Below, piece after piece: positions 30,401-38,518 of a DNA stretch of 64,000 nt. The translations under genes were made by a program, and so were the position numbers. Source of the stretch: Goleter apudmare HA4340-LM2 (GTDB taxonomy: Bacteria; Cyanobacteriota; Cyanobacteriia; Cyanobacteriales; Nostocaceae); NCBI GenBank assembly GCA_019359495.1, contig JAHHHF010000092.1:40542-104541 (forward strand), written 5' to 3'. The number at the start of each line of letters is the position of its first letter. Position 1 is the first letter of the stretch. The notes below the pieces were generated by a model that was not told the DNA's origin, did no database searches, and worked only from the letters and a program-made list of their open reading frames with translations.

Positions 30401-32908
30401 ATGATGAAATTGTCTGTCATCCAAAAGCTGAGAACAATATTTATTCTGGCATTGGCAGTGCTATTTACTAATGCTGTATTTGCATATAGCAATACTATGC
30501 AGCTGATTCATGTTCAGCAATGGGTGAAGGATTCTCAGGATATTAATACTCAAGTTGAAACAATACTGGCAACAATCAAAGACGTGGAAACTGCACAGCG
30601 CACCTATTTACTGGTTGCCAAGCCAGACTTTTACCAAGCCTATCTTGAAGCATCTCAAAAAGCTAATATTTATCTTCAAACTCTGAGAACATTAACTCAA
30701 AATCATCCAGAAAAGCAAAACTGGATTGCTGTACTTGAGCAGAAAATTAACAATAAACTCAATATCCTCCAAACAGAAGTTTCTGTCTATCAAAATCAAG
30801 GGTTAGATGCCGCACGAAAGTTAATTTCGTCTCATCAAGATAATATATTTAGCAATGATATCCAACAGTTGATTAACGATTCTGTGAAGGTAGAGCAAAA
30901 TAGTTCACAGTGGCATTCCCATAAAGCCATTGCCTCCTTTTCACTGGCTGCTGTTGTGGATTTTTTGTTATTAGTGGTGCTGTATGATTTGTTGTGGCGT
31001 TACATTAATCAACTCCAACAAACAGAAGCTGCTTGGCGTCAAAGCGAAAATCGTTTGCGGGCGATTATCGATGCTGAACCAGAATGTATTAAGTTGATTG
31101 CTAGGGATGGTACTATCCTAGAGATTAATGCTTCTGGACTGGCACTTATGGAGGCAGAAAGTGCAGATGTTTTGATTGGCAAGCACATTAATCTTGGGAT
31201 TGTACCAGAGTACAGAGCAGCTTTTGCTGCGTTACATGAAAGTGTCTGTCAAGGTCACAAAAGCACCCTAGAATTTGAAATTATGAGTTTTAAGGGGACT
31301 CGCCGTTGGATGGAAACTTATGCTGTACCACTACGCAACGAATCTGATGGTACATTTCTCCATTTGGCGGTGACGCGAGATATTACTAAGCGCAAGTGTG
31401 CAGAACAGAAAATCCGAGAACAAGCAGCACTGTTAGATGTAGCGACTGATGCGATTATGGTGCGAAATATCCACAACCAAATTTTATTTTGGAACAAAGG
31501 TGCTGAGTGCCTATATGGTTGGAAGGCGGAGGAAGTTCTGGGTAAAAATGTTGTGGATTTGTTGTATAAAGCTGCGAAGCCACATTTATATGATGCGTTA
31601 TTTACCGTCGTCATCCAGGGTGAGTGGCGGGGTGAGTTGCAACAAGTGACTAAAAATGGTAAAGAAATTGTTGTGGAAAGTCGGTGGACACTGGTACGGG
31701 ATGAAAACGGAGAAGCAAAATCCATCCTGAGTGTAAACACAGAAGTCACCCAAAAGAAACTATTAGAAGCTCAACTTTTGCGATCGCAACGCTTGGAGAG
31801 TATCGGTACTCTGGCTGGCGGTATTGCCCACGACTTGAACAATGTACTCGCCCCAGTTTTAATGTCGGTGGAACTGTTGCAAATGAAATTGCACGATCCC
31901 CAGAGTCAGCGAGTACTGCAAACTTTAGAAAAGAATGTCAAACGTGGGGCTAATTTACTGAAGCAAGTGTTGTCTTTTGCACGGGGTATTGAAGGTAAGC
32001 AGACAATCGTCCAAGTTAGGCAATTGGTACAAGAAATTGAGCAGATTATCAAGCAAACATTCCCGAAATCCATCACTTGTCAAATAGAACTACCAGAAAA
32101 TTTGTGGTACACCTCTGGTAACACTACCCAACTGCATCAGGTGCTGATGAATTTAGTAGTTAATGCCCGTGATGCCATGCCTGGAGGTGGTAGCTTGACA
32201 ATGAGGGTGGAAAATTTGGTCATTGATCAACATGATGCCCAAATCAACCCTGATGCTCAAGAGGGTTCATACGTTGCTATTTCTGTCATCGATACGGGTA
32301 TGGGGATGTCACCAAAAATTCAAGAACGCATTTTTGAACCATTTTTCACCACCAAAGATGTAGGGAAAGGCACAGGATTAGGACTGTCTACAGCTTTGGG
32401 GATTATTAAAAATCACGGTGGGTTTGTGAATGTATATAGTGAGGTGGGTAAAGGTACTGAATTTAAGGTGTATTTACCTGCCTCAGCATACAACCATATA
32501 TCTACTCGTTCTCTGGAGATAGAACCACCTACAGGAAACGGTGAATTGATTTTGCTGGTAGATGACGAAGCCGTGATTCGGGAAATCACCAAATCATCTT
32601 TGGAAACATATAATTACCAAGTTTTAACTGCTAGCAATGGTTTGGAAGCAGTAGCAATATACGCGCAGCAACACCACAAAATTAGCGTGGTGTTGCTAGA
32701 TATGATCATGCCGTCAATGGATGGGGCGATCGCTATTCGCATGTTACAAAACATCAATCCCCAGGTCAAAATTATTGCTATTAGTGGTCTGTTATCTAGT
32801 CAAAATATTGCGGAAATTGGCAACATGGGAGTACGAGCATTTCTAGCCAAACCCTGCACAGCCAAAGAGTTATTGCACACCCTCGCTACCGTCAACAACA
32901 GAAATTAG
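30401..32908 (+). CDS. Hybrid sensor histidine kinase with CHASE3-like sensor, two PAS domains and a receiver domain
   Basis: Membrane-bound two-component sensor. A first membrane helix (residues about 10-30) and a second (about 183-205) enclose a periplasmic four-helix segment resembling CHASE3. PAS domains follow at about 215-335 and 340-455. His477 in LAGGIAHDLNNVLAPV is the phosphoacceptor. The ATPase has NARDAMPGGG, DTGMGMSPKIQERIF and TKDVGKGTGLGLSTA. A receiver domain from about residue 712 holds Asp767 in VVLLDMIMPSMDG. The HDLNN motif is typical of hybrid kinases that pass phosphate to their own receiver. No response regulator is adjacent, so its output partner is unknown. Start is the first of two adjacent ATGs (30401 or 30404), just after a HIP1 site. 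Confidence 0.9.
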   Translation: MMKLSVIQKLRTIFILALAVLFTNAVFAYSNTMQLIHVQQWVKDSQDINTQVETILATIKDVETAQRTYLLVAKPDFYQAYLEASQKANIYLQTLRTLTQNHPEKQNWIAVLEQKINNKLNILQTEVSVYQNQGLDAARKLISSHQDNIFSNDIQQLINDSVKVEQNSSQWHSHKAIASFSLAAVVDFLLLVVLYDLLWRYINQLQQTEAAWRQSENRLRAIIDAEPECIKLIARDGTILEINASGLALMEAESADVLIGKHINLGIVPEYRAAFAALHESVCQGHKSTLEFEIMSFKGTRRWMETYAVPLRNESDGTFLHLAVTRDITKRKCAEQKIREQAALLDVATDAIMVRNIHNQILFWNKGAECLYGWKAEEVLGKNVVDLLYKAAKPHLYDALFTVVIQGEWRGELQQVTKNGKEIVVESRWTLVRDENGEAKSILSVNTEVTQKKLLEAQLLRSQRLESIGTLAGGIAHDLNNVLAPVLMSVELLQMKLHDPQSQRVLQTLEKNVKRGANLLKQVLSFARGIEGKQTIVQVRQLVQEIEQIIKQTFPKSITCQIELPENLWYTSGNTTQLHQVLMNLVVNARDAMPGGGSLTMRVENLVIDQHDAQINPDAQEGSYVAISVIDTGMGMSPKIQERIFEPFFTTKDVGKGTGLGLSTALGIIKNHGGFVNVYSEVGKGTEFKVYLPASAYNHISTRSLEIEPPTGNGELILLVDDEAVIREITKSSLETYNYQVLTASNGLEAVAIYAQQHHKISVVLLDMIMPSMDGAIAIRMLQNINPQVKIIAISGLLSSQNIAEIGNMGVRAFLAKPCTAKELLHTLATVNNRN

Positions 32909-32999
32909 TCATAGCTTTACAGAATCTTTCTCCAGGTATAGATTTTTTTTCTTGGCGTTTTTGTTACAATTAGTAAAATTTTTCCCCCAAAATACCACT

Positions 33000-34043
33000 A
33001 TGGCTTTATATGCTGAATTGCATCGGCATTTGGGCGGTTCGGTTGTACCTCGTGTCTTGTGGCGATACTTCGAGAGACATTCATCTGAGTTGATTTCCCG
33101 ATTTGCAGACTATCCAGAGTTTGAAGAGTTTTACACAAAGCCGCGCAATACCCTAGACGAGTATCTAGAATTACACACCCTCGTCGAGAGTGTACAAACT
33201 GTAGAAACTTTGCCCTACTTTATCTATCGCCTATTACGAGGCGCTTATATATTTGAAAATTTAGCTTATTTAGAACTGCGCTACACCCCATATTTACGGA
33301 CCCCTGAACACCTGAGTCAATCCCAGAGAATTGACAAGATGGCAGAAATTGTCGAGGTTGTCGGTAAAGCGAGTCGGCTAGAACAATATCCCATTGTGAC
33401 TAGCCAAATTCTGTGTATGCACACCCGCTTACCCTATGAAGTGAATCAGGCGATTGTCGATTTAGCAGCCCAAAACACACAGTATGTTTGTGCAGTAGAC
33501 GTAGCTGGGGGTGATAGCTACTATGCCGATCGCCGAGAAGAATGGATTAAGCTATATGATTATGCGCGATCGCTAGGCATCAAAACTACAGGACACCTTT
33601 ACGAAACTACCTCTGGATGCTTCCCCGAACTGCTACCCTATCTGATGCGGATAGGTCACGGTATCCAAATCCCTTTACTATATCCAGAGTTACTTCCAGA
33701 GGTAGCAAGACGGGGACAGTGTTTGGAAGTTTGTCCCACAACCTACATTAAAACCGGAACTTTAGAAGATATACGTCAACTCAAGTTAGTTTTCGACCGT
33801 TGTTTCGATGCTGGGGTAGATATAGCCATTTGTACCGATAACGCTGGCTTACACAATGTGCGTCTACCCTTTGAGTACGAAAATCTCTTGACTTACGACA
33901 TCATTAGTTTTGAACAACTGCAAGCTTGTCAGCAAGCCGCCTTCCGTCATGCTTTTGCTTGGCCGCATAGTGAACATCCTGCATCTCTATTGCAAGGGTT
34001 ACTGAAACCTGAAATTCCTAGAGTTTTGGCGATGAGAGATTAG
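33000..34043 (+). CDS. Adenosine-deaminase-family metal hydrolase
   Basis: TIM-barrel hydrolase of 347 residues. Zinc-site motifs are in place: His8 and His10 in LHRHLGGS, His199 and Glu202 in TGHLYETT, His220 in MRIGHGIQIP, and Asp280 in AICTDNAG. These match the metal ligands and catalytic Glu of adenosine deaminase. However, the second Asp of the usual Asp-Asp pair is Asn281, and HAGE reads HLYE, so the substrate may differ from adenosine. The frame is open from 32952, but I chose the ATG at 33000, which precedes the conserved block by seven residues. It follows the hybrid kinase by 91 bases. Confidence 0.85.
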   Translation: MALYAELHRHLGGSVVPRVLWRYFERHSSELISRFADYPEFEEFYTKPRNTLDEYLELHTLVESVQTVETLPYFIYRLLRGAYIFENLAYLELRYTPYLRTPEHLSQSQRIDKMAEIVEVVGKASRLEQYPIVTSQILCMHTRLPYEVNQAIVDLAAQNTQYVCAVDVAGGDSYYADRREEWIKLYDYARSLGIKTTGHLYETTSGCFPELLPYLMRIGHGIQIPLLYPELLPEVARRGQCLEVCPTTYIKTGTLEDIRQLKLVFDRCFDAGVDIAICTDNAGLHNVRLPFEYENLLTYDIISFEQLQACQQAAFRHAFAWPHSEHPASLLQGLLKPEIPRVLAMRD

Positions 34044-34147
34044 TTACTAAAACATGGCAAGGTAAATTACTGTTTACTTAAGAGACATCTAGGTTTAAAA
34101 CAAACAAAGAATCCGACTCTATACGTAACCTCAAAATTACCATTGCC

Positions 34148-34245
34148 ATGAAAGTTATTCAAGGAAGCCCCAGCCAGATGTCCCTGCGTCTACGTCCTTG
34201 GTTTTTGTGGATGTTTGGTGGGTCCATCATCAACTGCGATCGCAT
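34148..34245 (+). pseudogene. Truncated membrane-protein gene stub
   Basis: An ATG at 34148 opens a frame reading MKVIQGSPSQMSLRLRPWF and then LWMFGGSII, which looks like the cytoplasmic start and first membrane helix of a larger protein. It then enters HIP1-containing sequence at 34240 and, from 34246, a palindromic element; the frame ends at 34306 without a sensible domain. Part of its end (34224-34245) recurs at 43711-43732. I infer a gene cut by deletion or insertion. Confidence 0.5.
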
Positions 34246-34370
34246 AAGGGACATCCAATTTTTTAAATACCCAATAAATTTGCAGCGCGAGCGTCTCGCT
34301 CGCTGATGTTCAAGAGCGAGACGCTCGCACTACAGAATATGGGTAATTTATTTTTTGTAAATCCCTAAGC
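34246..34370. mobile_element. MITE-like palindromic element (125 bp)
   Basis: It is absent from the second copy of the flanking sequence: at 43711-43778 the same flanks are joined by only four bases. Its ends are imperfect inverted repeats (AAATACCCAATAAATTT near 34265 against GGGTAATTTATTTT near 34341). In the middle, 34287-34301 pairs perfectly with 34314-34328 (15 bp). It encodes nothing, and no target duplication is obvious. Confidence 0.6.
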
Positions 34371-34409
34371 ATGAAAAAATTGATAACTACCTTTAGGAAT
34401 TGAATACTT

Positions 34410-35462
34410 ATGCTAAACGCTCAAGTCACGATTGTGGCAACGCCACGGGAACGTTTTAGCTACGCCCGCGCATCTTTGGAGAGTATTTTCCAATACACGC
34501 AAATTCCCTTCCAATTAATTTATGTAGATGGTAATTCACCTCTCCAGGTACGGCAGTATCTAGAAGCTAAAGCTCAGGAAAAAGGCTTTTCACTGATTCG
34601 TACCGATTATTATCTTTCTCCCAACCGTGCCAGAAACCTTGGTTTGGCTGAGGTTAACACTAAATACGTTGTCTTTGTTGATAACGATGTGATTGTTTCA
34701 CCTGGTTGGTTAGAAAGTTTGATTCGTTGTGCTGAAGAAACTGGTGCTACAGTCGTGGGACCTTTGATGTGTCACGAGCAACCAGTGCATGAAGTTGTCC
34801 ACTGTGCAGGTGGCGAAACCCACATCATCCGCGATGCTACAGGTCGGCGGCGTCTGCGGGAAAAAATGTACAAACAAGGTCATCGGGTGAGTGATGTCCG
34901 CCCTCAAGTGCAGCGGACACAAACGGAACTATGTGAGTTCCACTGTATGCTAGTCCGCACTCAAATTTTCCAGCAACTTGGTGTGTTCGATGAGTCAATG
35001 CTCAACACTAAAGAGCATCTGGATTTTTGTATGAGTGTTGCTCAGACGGGAGGAACGGTTTATTTAGAGCCGGAAAGTTTGATTACTTATGTGCCTGGGC
35101 CGCCCTTGGAGTGGACAGATTTACATTACTATATGTTGCGCTGGAGTGATGCTTGGGAGTTAGCTAGCTTAAATCGCTTGCGCGAAAAATGGGATCTGGC
35201 AGAGGATGGTTATTTTCAACATAAGTACAAGGCGTTGGGATGGAGACGTAGAGATACAATTCTCATGCCTGTGGTGCGGTGGTTGACCTTGGGAATTCGC
35301 AATCAGATGCTGGAAAAACTTTGGATGTATGGTGTGTTAGCTCCCATAGAAAAACTCTTGAATCGTTACCTAGCCACACGCTACGCCAAACTTTATTTGC
35401 AGCCAACAAAAATTCCAGATGTAGCCTCTCGACAAAAAGAAACCGCAATATCCCCTAGTTAA
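34410..35462 (+). CDS. Glycosyltransferase family 2
   Basis: GT-A fold glycosyltransferase of 350 residues without membrane helices. Residues about 5-30 hold the first strand and the uridine-binding region. NLGLAEVNTKYVVFVDNDVIVSP around residue 78 includes the DxD-like DND metal site. Later EHLDFCMSVAQTGGTVYLEP matches the acceptor-side acidic residues. It starts with ATG after TAGGAATTGAATACTT. The same upstream 42 bases occur at 43737-43778, where the gene itself has been deleted. It is followed by a GT4 gene 12 bases later, so the two are an operon. The sugar and acceptor are unknown. Confidence 0.9.
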   Translation: MLNAQVTIVATPRERFSYARASLESIFQYTQIPFQLIYVDGNSPLQVRQYLEAKAQEKGFSLIRTDYYLSPNRARNLGLAEVNTKYVVFVDNDVIVSPGWLESLIRCAEETGATVVGPLMCHEQPVHEVVHCAGGETHIIRDATGRRRLREKMYKQGHRVSDVRPQVQRTQTELCEFHCMLVRTQIFQQLGVFDESMLNTKEHLDFCMSVAQTGGTVYLEPESLITYVPGPPLEWTDLHYYMLRWSDAWELASLNRLREKWDLAEDGYFQHKYKALGWRRRDTILMPVVRWLTLGIRNQMLEKLWMYGVLAPIEKLLNRYLATRYAKLYLQPTKIPDVASRQKETAISPS

Positions 35463-35474
35463 AAGCGTCCCTAG

Positions 35475-36662
35475 ATGAAGATTCTGTTGATTCATGATTA
35501 CGGTACAGCTACTGGAGGAGCAGAGTTACAAATGTTGGCTTTGCGTCAGGGCTTACGCGATCGCGGTCATGATGTGCGCTTATTCTCTAGTAGTGCGATG
35601 CCTGTGGCCAATAGTCAGTTATTGTCTGACTACAGTTGCTTTGGCGCGACTACTCTGTGGCAAGTTTTTTACCAAACTGCTAATATTTCTGCCTATTTCC
35701 ACCTCCGCCGCATCCTGCATGAATTCCAACCGGATGTAGTCCATGTACGGATGTTTATGTGGCAACTTTCACCGCTCATCCTTCCCCTTCTCCAAAACGT
35801 GCCGTGTTTGTACCAAACGGCTGTGTATAAAGCTATTTGTCCAATGGGCACAAAAGTTTTACCAGATAACAGTCCGTGTAAATCTCCTGCTGGCCTTGCT
35901 TGTTTGCGTCATGGTTGCCTGACACCGCAATCTTGGACAATTTTGATGATGCAACGGCAGATGTGGCAACGCTGGCGAAACGCTTTCGATTTGGTGGTCG
36001 CCCTCAGTCATGGCATGAAAACCAAGCTTGAAGCGGCAGGAATTACACCGATAGAAGTTGTGCATAACGGGGTGCCGTCTCGATTAATGCGCCCACCCCT
36101 TGGGGAACTACCAACAGTGGCTTTTGCGGGGCGGTTGGTTCCAGAGAAAGGAGTGAGGCTTTTACTGCAAGCTTTTGCACGGGCGATCGCACAAGTACCT
36201 AAGGCACGGTTGTTGATTGCTGGTCAAGGTGTGGAGGAGGCTAGTTTACGAGTTTTAGCCGAGGAACTGGGAGTGGCTAGTCAGGTGACTTGGCTGGGTC
36301 ATATTCCACGTAGCGAAATGGAGAAACACTTTGACTCGGCTTGGGTACAGGTGGTGCCTTCACAATGGGAAGAACCATTCGGTAACGTGACGACAGAGGC
36401 GATGATGCGGGGAACAGCAGTGATTGCTAGTGCAGTTGGCGCACAGCCAGAGATAGTCAGTGAGGGTAGGACGGGTTTTTTAATTCCACCGCATGATTTG
36501 GAGGCGTTAACTGCTGCTTTAGTGCGTTTGTTGCTGAACCCGGTTTTAGCAGAACAAATGGGACAGGCTGGACACCAACGTGCTCATACCCAGTTCAGTG
36601 AAGACCGATGTACAGAACGCTTTTTAGAGATTTATCAGCAGCTAAGTAGTAAATATCAATAA
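35475..36662 (+). CDS. Glycosyltransferase family 4 (first copy)
   Basis: GT-B fold retaining glycosyltransferase of 395 residues. The N-terminus MKILLIHDYGTATGGAELQM is the nucleotide-sugar fold start, with the GGAE loop. The C-terminal domain carries PTVAFAGRLVPEKGVRLLLQAF and the EPFGNVTTEAMMRGTAVIAS segment, whose two glutamates seven residues apart bind the sugar-nucleotide. It is clearly homologous to the gene at 46660 over its full length, with the same opening motif and the same EPFG segment. Its last 120 bases are repeated at 43818-43938. The next frame begins one base after its stop with a flippase-like stub. Confidence 0.92.
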   Translation: MKILLIHDYGTATGGAELQMLALRQGLRDRGHDVRLFSSSAMPVANSQLLSDYSCFGATTLWQVFYQTANISAYFHLRRILHEFQPDVVHVRMFMWQLSPLILPLLQNVPCLYQTAVYKAICPMGTKVLPDNSPCKSPAGLACLRHGCLTPQSWTILMMQRQMWQRWRNAFDLVVALSHGMKTKLEAAGITPIEVVHNGVPSRLMRPPLGELPTVAFAGRLVPEKGVRLLLQAFARAIAQVPKARLLIAGQGVEEASLRVLAEELGVASQVTWLGHIPRSEMEKHFDSAWVQVVPSQWEEPFGNVTTEAMMRGTAVIASAVGAQPEIVSEGRTGFLIPPHDLEALTAALVRLLLNPVLAEQMGQAGHQRAHTQFSEDRCTERFLEIYQQLSSKYQ

Positions 36663-36663
36663 C

Positions 36664-36693
36664 ATGAGCATCAAAGAAAAAGCGATCGCCGGG
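36664..36693 (+). pseudogene. N-terminal stub of a Wzx-type flippase gene (first copy)
   Basis: Directly after the GT4 stop, ATG at 36664 begins MSIKEKAIAG. The same ten codons start the longer stub at 43940, which continues into a recognisable flippase N-terminus. Here the sequence departs right after a GCGATCGCC site and leads into the GT2 gene at 36737. I infer a deletion that removed the rest of the flippase gene. Confidence 0.6.
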
Positions 36694-36736
36694 GCTGGTA
36701 TTAATTTAGACTTTTCAAACAACCTCTTAGAAGGCT

Positions 36737-37627
36737 ATGGAACAGCAACAACTTTTCTTTTCAATTATTATTCCCACTTACAACCGTCCGCAGCGACTCG
36801 CTACTTGTCTTGCATCCCTAACTCGCCTAGATTATCCACGCGATCGCTTTGAAGTGATCGTGGTTGATGATGGTAGTGAAACACCTATGGAATCGGTAGT
36901 TGCAAATTTTGAAAAGCAACTCAATTTCACGCTAATTAGACAATCAAATTCTGGCCCTGCAACCGCACGTAACACTGGTGCTGCAAAAGCACGGGGTAAG
37001 TATTTAGTCTTCACTGACGATGATTGTGAGGTGACATCTAACTGGTTAACAACTTTAGAAAAGCGCTTCACCACAGCACCCGATTGTTTAATTGGTGGTC
37101 GAACTCTCAACGCTTTAGCAAATAATTTATATTCAACCGCCAGTCAGCTATTGATTGATTACCTTTATATGTATTTCAACACCAAATTTCAGAAATCGAG
37201 CTTTTTTGCCTCTAACAATTTTGCTTTACCAGCAGAACTTTTTCACAGTCTCGGCGGTTTTGATACTACCTTTCCCCTAGCGGCAGGAGAAGACAGAGAA
37301 TTTTGCGATCGCTGGCAATACCAAGGTTATAAAATGCTCTATGCTCCGGAAGTTCAAATCTATCATGCCCACAAATTAACCTTAGCCACATTCTGGCGTC
37401 AGCACTTCAACTATGGTCGTGGTTCTTTCTGCTTTCATCAAGCTAGATCCCAACGTGTAAATAGTCAAATTCAGGTTGAGCCTTGGTCATTTTACTTTCA
37501 ATTACTAACTTATCCTTTATCCCAAACGTCACTCCAATCAGCACCATTAATTGCTGGATTATTTTTCGTGTCGCAGGTGGCAAATGTAGCCGGATTTTTT
37601 TGGGAACGCTGGTTTAAAGCCTCATAA
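36737..37627 (+). CDS. Glycosyltransferase family 2
   Basis: A 296-residue GT2 enzyme. SIIIPTYNRPQRLATCLASL at residues 9-28 is the first GT-A strand and helix, and GKYLVFTDDDCEV near residue 88 includes the DDD metal site. GGFDTTFPLAAGEDREFCDRW has the ED acidic pair. A weakly hydrophobic stretch near residue 265-285 may touch the membrane. The ribosome site AGAAGG sits only two bases before the ATG, which suggests the 5' end was shaped by the deletion that removed the flippase gene. It is followed by a MITE-like element. Confidence 0.9.
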   Translation: MEQQQLFFSIIIPTYNRPQRLATCLASLTRLDYPRDRFEVIVVDDGSETPMESVVANFEKQLNFTLIRQSNSGPATARNTGAAKARGKYLVFTDDDCEVTSNWLTTLEKRFTTAPDCLIGGRTLNALANNLYSTASQLLIDYLYMYFNTKFQKSSFFASNNFALPAELFHSLGGFDTTFPLAAGEDREFCDRWQYQGYKMLYAPEVQIYHAHKLTLATFWRQHFNYGRGSFCFHQARSQRVNSQIQVEPWSFYFQLLTYPLSQTSLQSAPLIAGLFFVSQVANVAGFFWERWFKAS

Positions 37628-37706
37628 TATAAAAGTTTTTAAAATATAGATACACCAATTCATCTATAGGAATCCGATTTGATATCTGAAAAAATCTCAG
37701 TATGTG

Positions 37707-38173
37707 TAGTGGCGTGGCAAGGCTAAAATGTGGCAAACAATTTGGGAGCATCCCAAATGTGTAAATTTATTTTTTTGTAGTGCGGGCATCTTGCCCGCTT
37801 CCTGGACATTAGGGAGCAAGATGCTCCCACTACAAATTTTATTTTTGCAAAATTGGGATGCTCCCAACAATTTTTTTGTAGTGCGGGCTTCTAGCCCGCT
37901 TCCTGGACATTAGGGAGCAAGATGCTCCCACTACAAATTTTATTTTTGCAAAATTGGGATGCTCCCAACAATTTTCTTGTAGTGCGGGCATCTTGCCCGC
38001 TTCCTGGACATTAGGGAGCAAGATGCTCCCACTACAAATTTTATTTTTGCAAAATTGGGATGCTCCCAACAATTTTCTTGTGGTGCGGGCATCTTGCCCG
38101 CTAATTAGAACGGGCATCTTGCCCGTTCTACAAGAGATTGCTAATACACAAAATTAGCTTAGACACGCTACTA
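37707..38173. mobile_element. MITE-like element with terminal inverted repeats, expanded by a tandem array
   Basis: The left end TAGTGGCGTGGCAAGGCTAA matches, inverted, the right end ending CTTAGACACGCTACTA at 38173. A second copy with the same ends and the same inner right arm is at 60467-60601. The right arm (38079-38173) is nearly identical to 60507-60601, apart from an inverted loop in one hairpin. The element carries no gene. The 101-bp array fills its left half. Confidence 0.75.
37776..38078. repeat. 101-bp tandem array, three full units
   Basis: Units begin with TGTAG at 37776, 37877 and 37978, and a fourth begins at 38079 but diverges after about 25 bases. Each unit holds two palindromes: GCGGGCATCTTGCCCGC, with one unit reading GCTTCTAGC inside, and GGGAGCAAGATGCTCCC. 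The period of 101 is not a multiple of three, so no repeat protein is encoded. Confidence 0.9.
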
Positions 38174-38215
38174 CGTATCTGTTCAAAAATCAAATATGAG
38201 TCCTACACCATTAAT

Positions 38216-38321
38216 ATGTACCAATTACCGAAAGAAACTTTAAGAAAAGCATTAAATTTACTTCTGGTTTTGGCAATTACTTTATCTCTATTAGGGTTTG
38301 TTGTCGATGTTAAAAATACTC
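38216..38321 (+). pseudogene. N-terminal stub of a GT87-like gene
   Basis: ATG at 38216 begins MYQLPKETLRKALNLLL and then a hydrophobic stretch ending SLLGFVVDVKNT. It aligns codon by codon with the first membrane helix of the intact gene at 50895, which starts MYQIPKEKVAKLLNLFL from its fourth residue. The reading is broken at 38322 by a 126-bp inverted-repeat element, and the rest of the gene is missing. It is a truncated paralogue and not a separate gene. Confidence 0.75.
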
Positions 38322-38447
38322 AGGACTTACGCAAGCAAAATTTGTCATTGCAACCGAAACGTAGTGTAGGGAAGCAATCCCAGACTTGGAGGCGATTACG
38401 TCGCTACGCTCGTAATGACATAATTTCGTGACTTTTACGTAAGTCCT
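38322..38447. mobile_element. 126-bp inverted-repeat element
   Basis: AGGACTTACG at 38322-38331 is inverted at 38438-38447. Inside are GTCATTGC and TAATGACA, near-inverted copies around AAGCAATCCCAGACTTGGAGG and GTCGCTACGCTCG. This is a family of small repeats common in Nostocales genomes. It interrupts the GT87-like stub. Single ends of the same family occur at 4761-4771 and near 55073. Confidence 0.7.
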
Positions 38448-38518
38448 ATACCTATCTTTAGAATTGTTGAAAATTAATCTTCTGATAGGAGATAATTTTT
38501 ACCAAGCAATTAGGGTGA

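Noticed and set aside
36664..36852. Complete 62-residue gene after the GT4
   Set aside because: Only the first ten codons resemble a gene (the flippase stub); the rest is the shifted reading of the GT2 gene.
37839..38117. Minus-strand open frame across the 101-bp array
   Set aside because: It is only the reading of tandem palindromes; the period is not a multiple of three, there is no ribosome site, and the peptide is low in complexity.
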